This document shows positions 63,340 through 64,000 of a stretch of 64,000 nucleotides of DNA, piece after piece. The DNA is taken from positions 152,622,058 to 152,686,057 of the forward strand of contig NC_133537.1 in the NCBI RefSeq assembly GCF_048544455.1. Reading direction: 5' to 3'. Origin of the DNA: Silene latifolia (lineage: Eukaryota > Streptophyta > Magnoliopsida > Caryophyllales > Caryophyllaceae). Within the stretch, counting starts at the first letter, position 1. Each line of letters starts with the position of its first letter. The translations under genes and the position numbers were made by a program. A model generated the notes under the pieces. That model had not been told where the DNA came from. It saw nothing but the letters and a program-made list of their open reading frames with translations, and searched no databases.

Positions 63340-64000
63340 GTCTTCCCCCCTTAAAATGAACTTCTTCCCGAAGTTCGCCTATAACTACTACAACAACACC
63401 TATAAACATCCACACAACTGAGCACTATCCAACTGATGATAACATAATTATCCATTTACGATTATCAAGCACACAAATCTTATCACAAGCTATCACAACA
63501 ATAACTCGAAACATTCGTAGTATTACATTCCTTCCCCCTAAAAATAAACTTCGTTTTCGAAGTTCGAGATAACAACCAACGGAAATAATTAGACCATTTA
63601 TCACCAGAACATATAATACACATTGTAACATAAGACGACTATTATTTTCAACAGAACATCGATTGATGGCGTAATTAATTTTAAACAGAAAAACAACATT
63701 GTATAATATATTCGAACCAATCTTTATTTAAACTCAACTACTTTACTTAACTACCTACGAATACATTGCCAGACTAAATAATAATCTATAATAAAATACG
63801 CCTAATTGTTTAGTATAATGACCACTTAAGCCAATGAGGTACTACACCCTTCCTTCATAATTGATTTAAATTTATTTTTCGTTCATTTTAATCCTTACCT
63901 AACGTCATCTAACTTAAGCATGGATGCAATTATAGTGAACATATATATGGCTTAGGGCAATACATTCCGCATATCACTAGACATGTTATTCTACTTCACA
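63340..64000 (-). other. 3' end of the E3 interior with two hairpin-plus-purine modules
   Basis: The first module is the complement of the purine tract at 63340-63352 with hairpin GAACTTC-TTCCC-GAAGTTC at 63358-63376. The second is TTCCTTCCCCCT at 63528-63539 with hairpin AACTTCG-TTTT-CGAAGTT at 63547-63564, again next to a TATTACA that would be an LTR start. No ORF is seen in the remainder. Confidence 0.7.

Overview
The window is plant nuclear DNA made almost wholly of nested LTR retrotransposons. I see no host gene, rRNA, tRNA gene, CRISPR array or bacterial feature. LTRs of 1.2 to 2.6 kb, tRNA-Asp and initiator tRNA-Met primer sites, Athila-type gag-protease and pol, a Ty1/copia gag and an Ogre/Tat-like solo LTR all indicate a repeat-rich flowering plant. 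The style of the ACTCGATCGAGT and GACGGGCGTC repeats suggests core Caryophyllales (for example Silene or relatives), but that is a weak guess.

Nesting, oldest to youngest. (0) A remnant carries an ORF1-like gene on the minus strand (60163-60736). A large-LTR element, E3 (minus), inserted beside it; only its 3' LTR (60737-63339) and the adjacent internal end are visible. (1) A plus-strand Athila-like element, A+, inserted into that ORF1-like gene; its 3' LTR is 58492-60162 and its 5' part lies beyond the left edge. (2) A+ was hit three times: by a minus-strand Athila-like element AM-out (right end 26345), by E1 (28061-35827, target duplication ACTAT), and by an Ogre/Tat-like element now reduced to a solo LTR (38039-57808, target duplication ATTTG). 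(3) AM-out was hit by a relative, AM-in (7051-18551, target duplication AATCT), and by another Athila-like element A1 (1-2337, continuing left). The solo LTR was hit by E2 (39076-47668) and by a Ty1/copia-type element (48672-57453, target duplication CGAGA).

Gene content is strikingly partitioned. AM-out and apparently A+ carry gag-protease and ORF1 but no pol. AM-in carries pol (RT, RNase H, integrase) and ORF1 but no gag-protease. E1 carries only an intact ORF1-like gene. The copia element carries only gag. E2 carries no recognisable ORF. Each element would need proteins from others to move. AM-out and AM-in have near-identical LTRs and leaders and complementary gene sets, so they look like two halves of a split retrotransposon system, or complementary deletion derivatives.

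Between 18552 and 26345 a 2.6-kb LTR plus 5'-gag unit is repeated three times in tandem, best explained by unequal recombination between the 5' LTRs of AM-out and AM-in. Other notable signals are a 12-bp palindrome shared by LTRs of different families, an ORF1 protein family present five times in three kinds of context, doubled hairpin-plus-polypurine modules before 3' LTRs, and a GNRA-loop hairpin conserved in U5.
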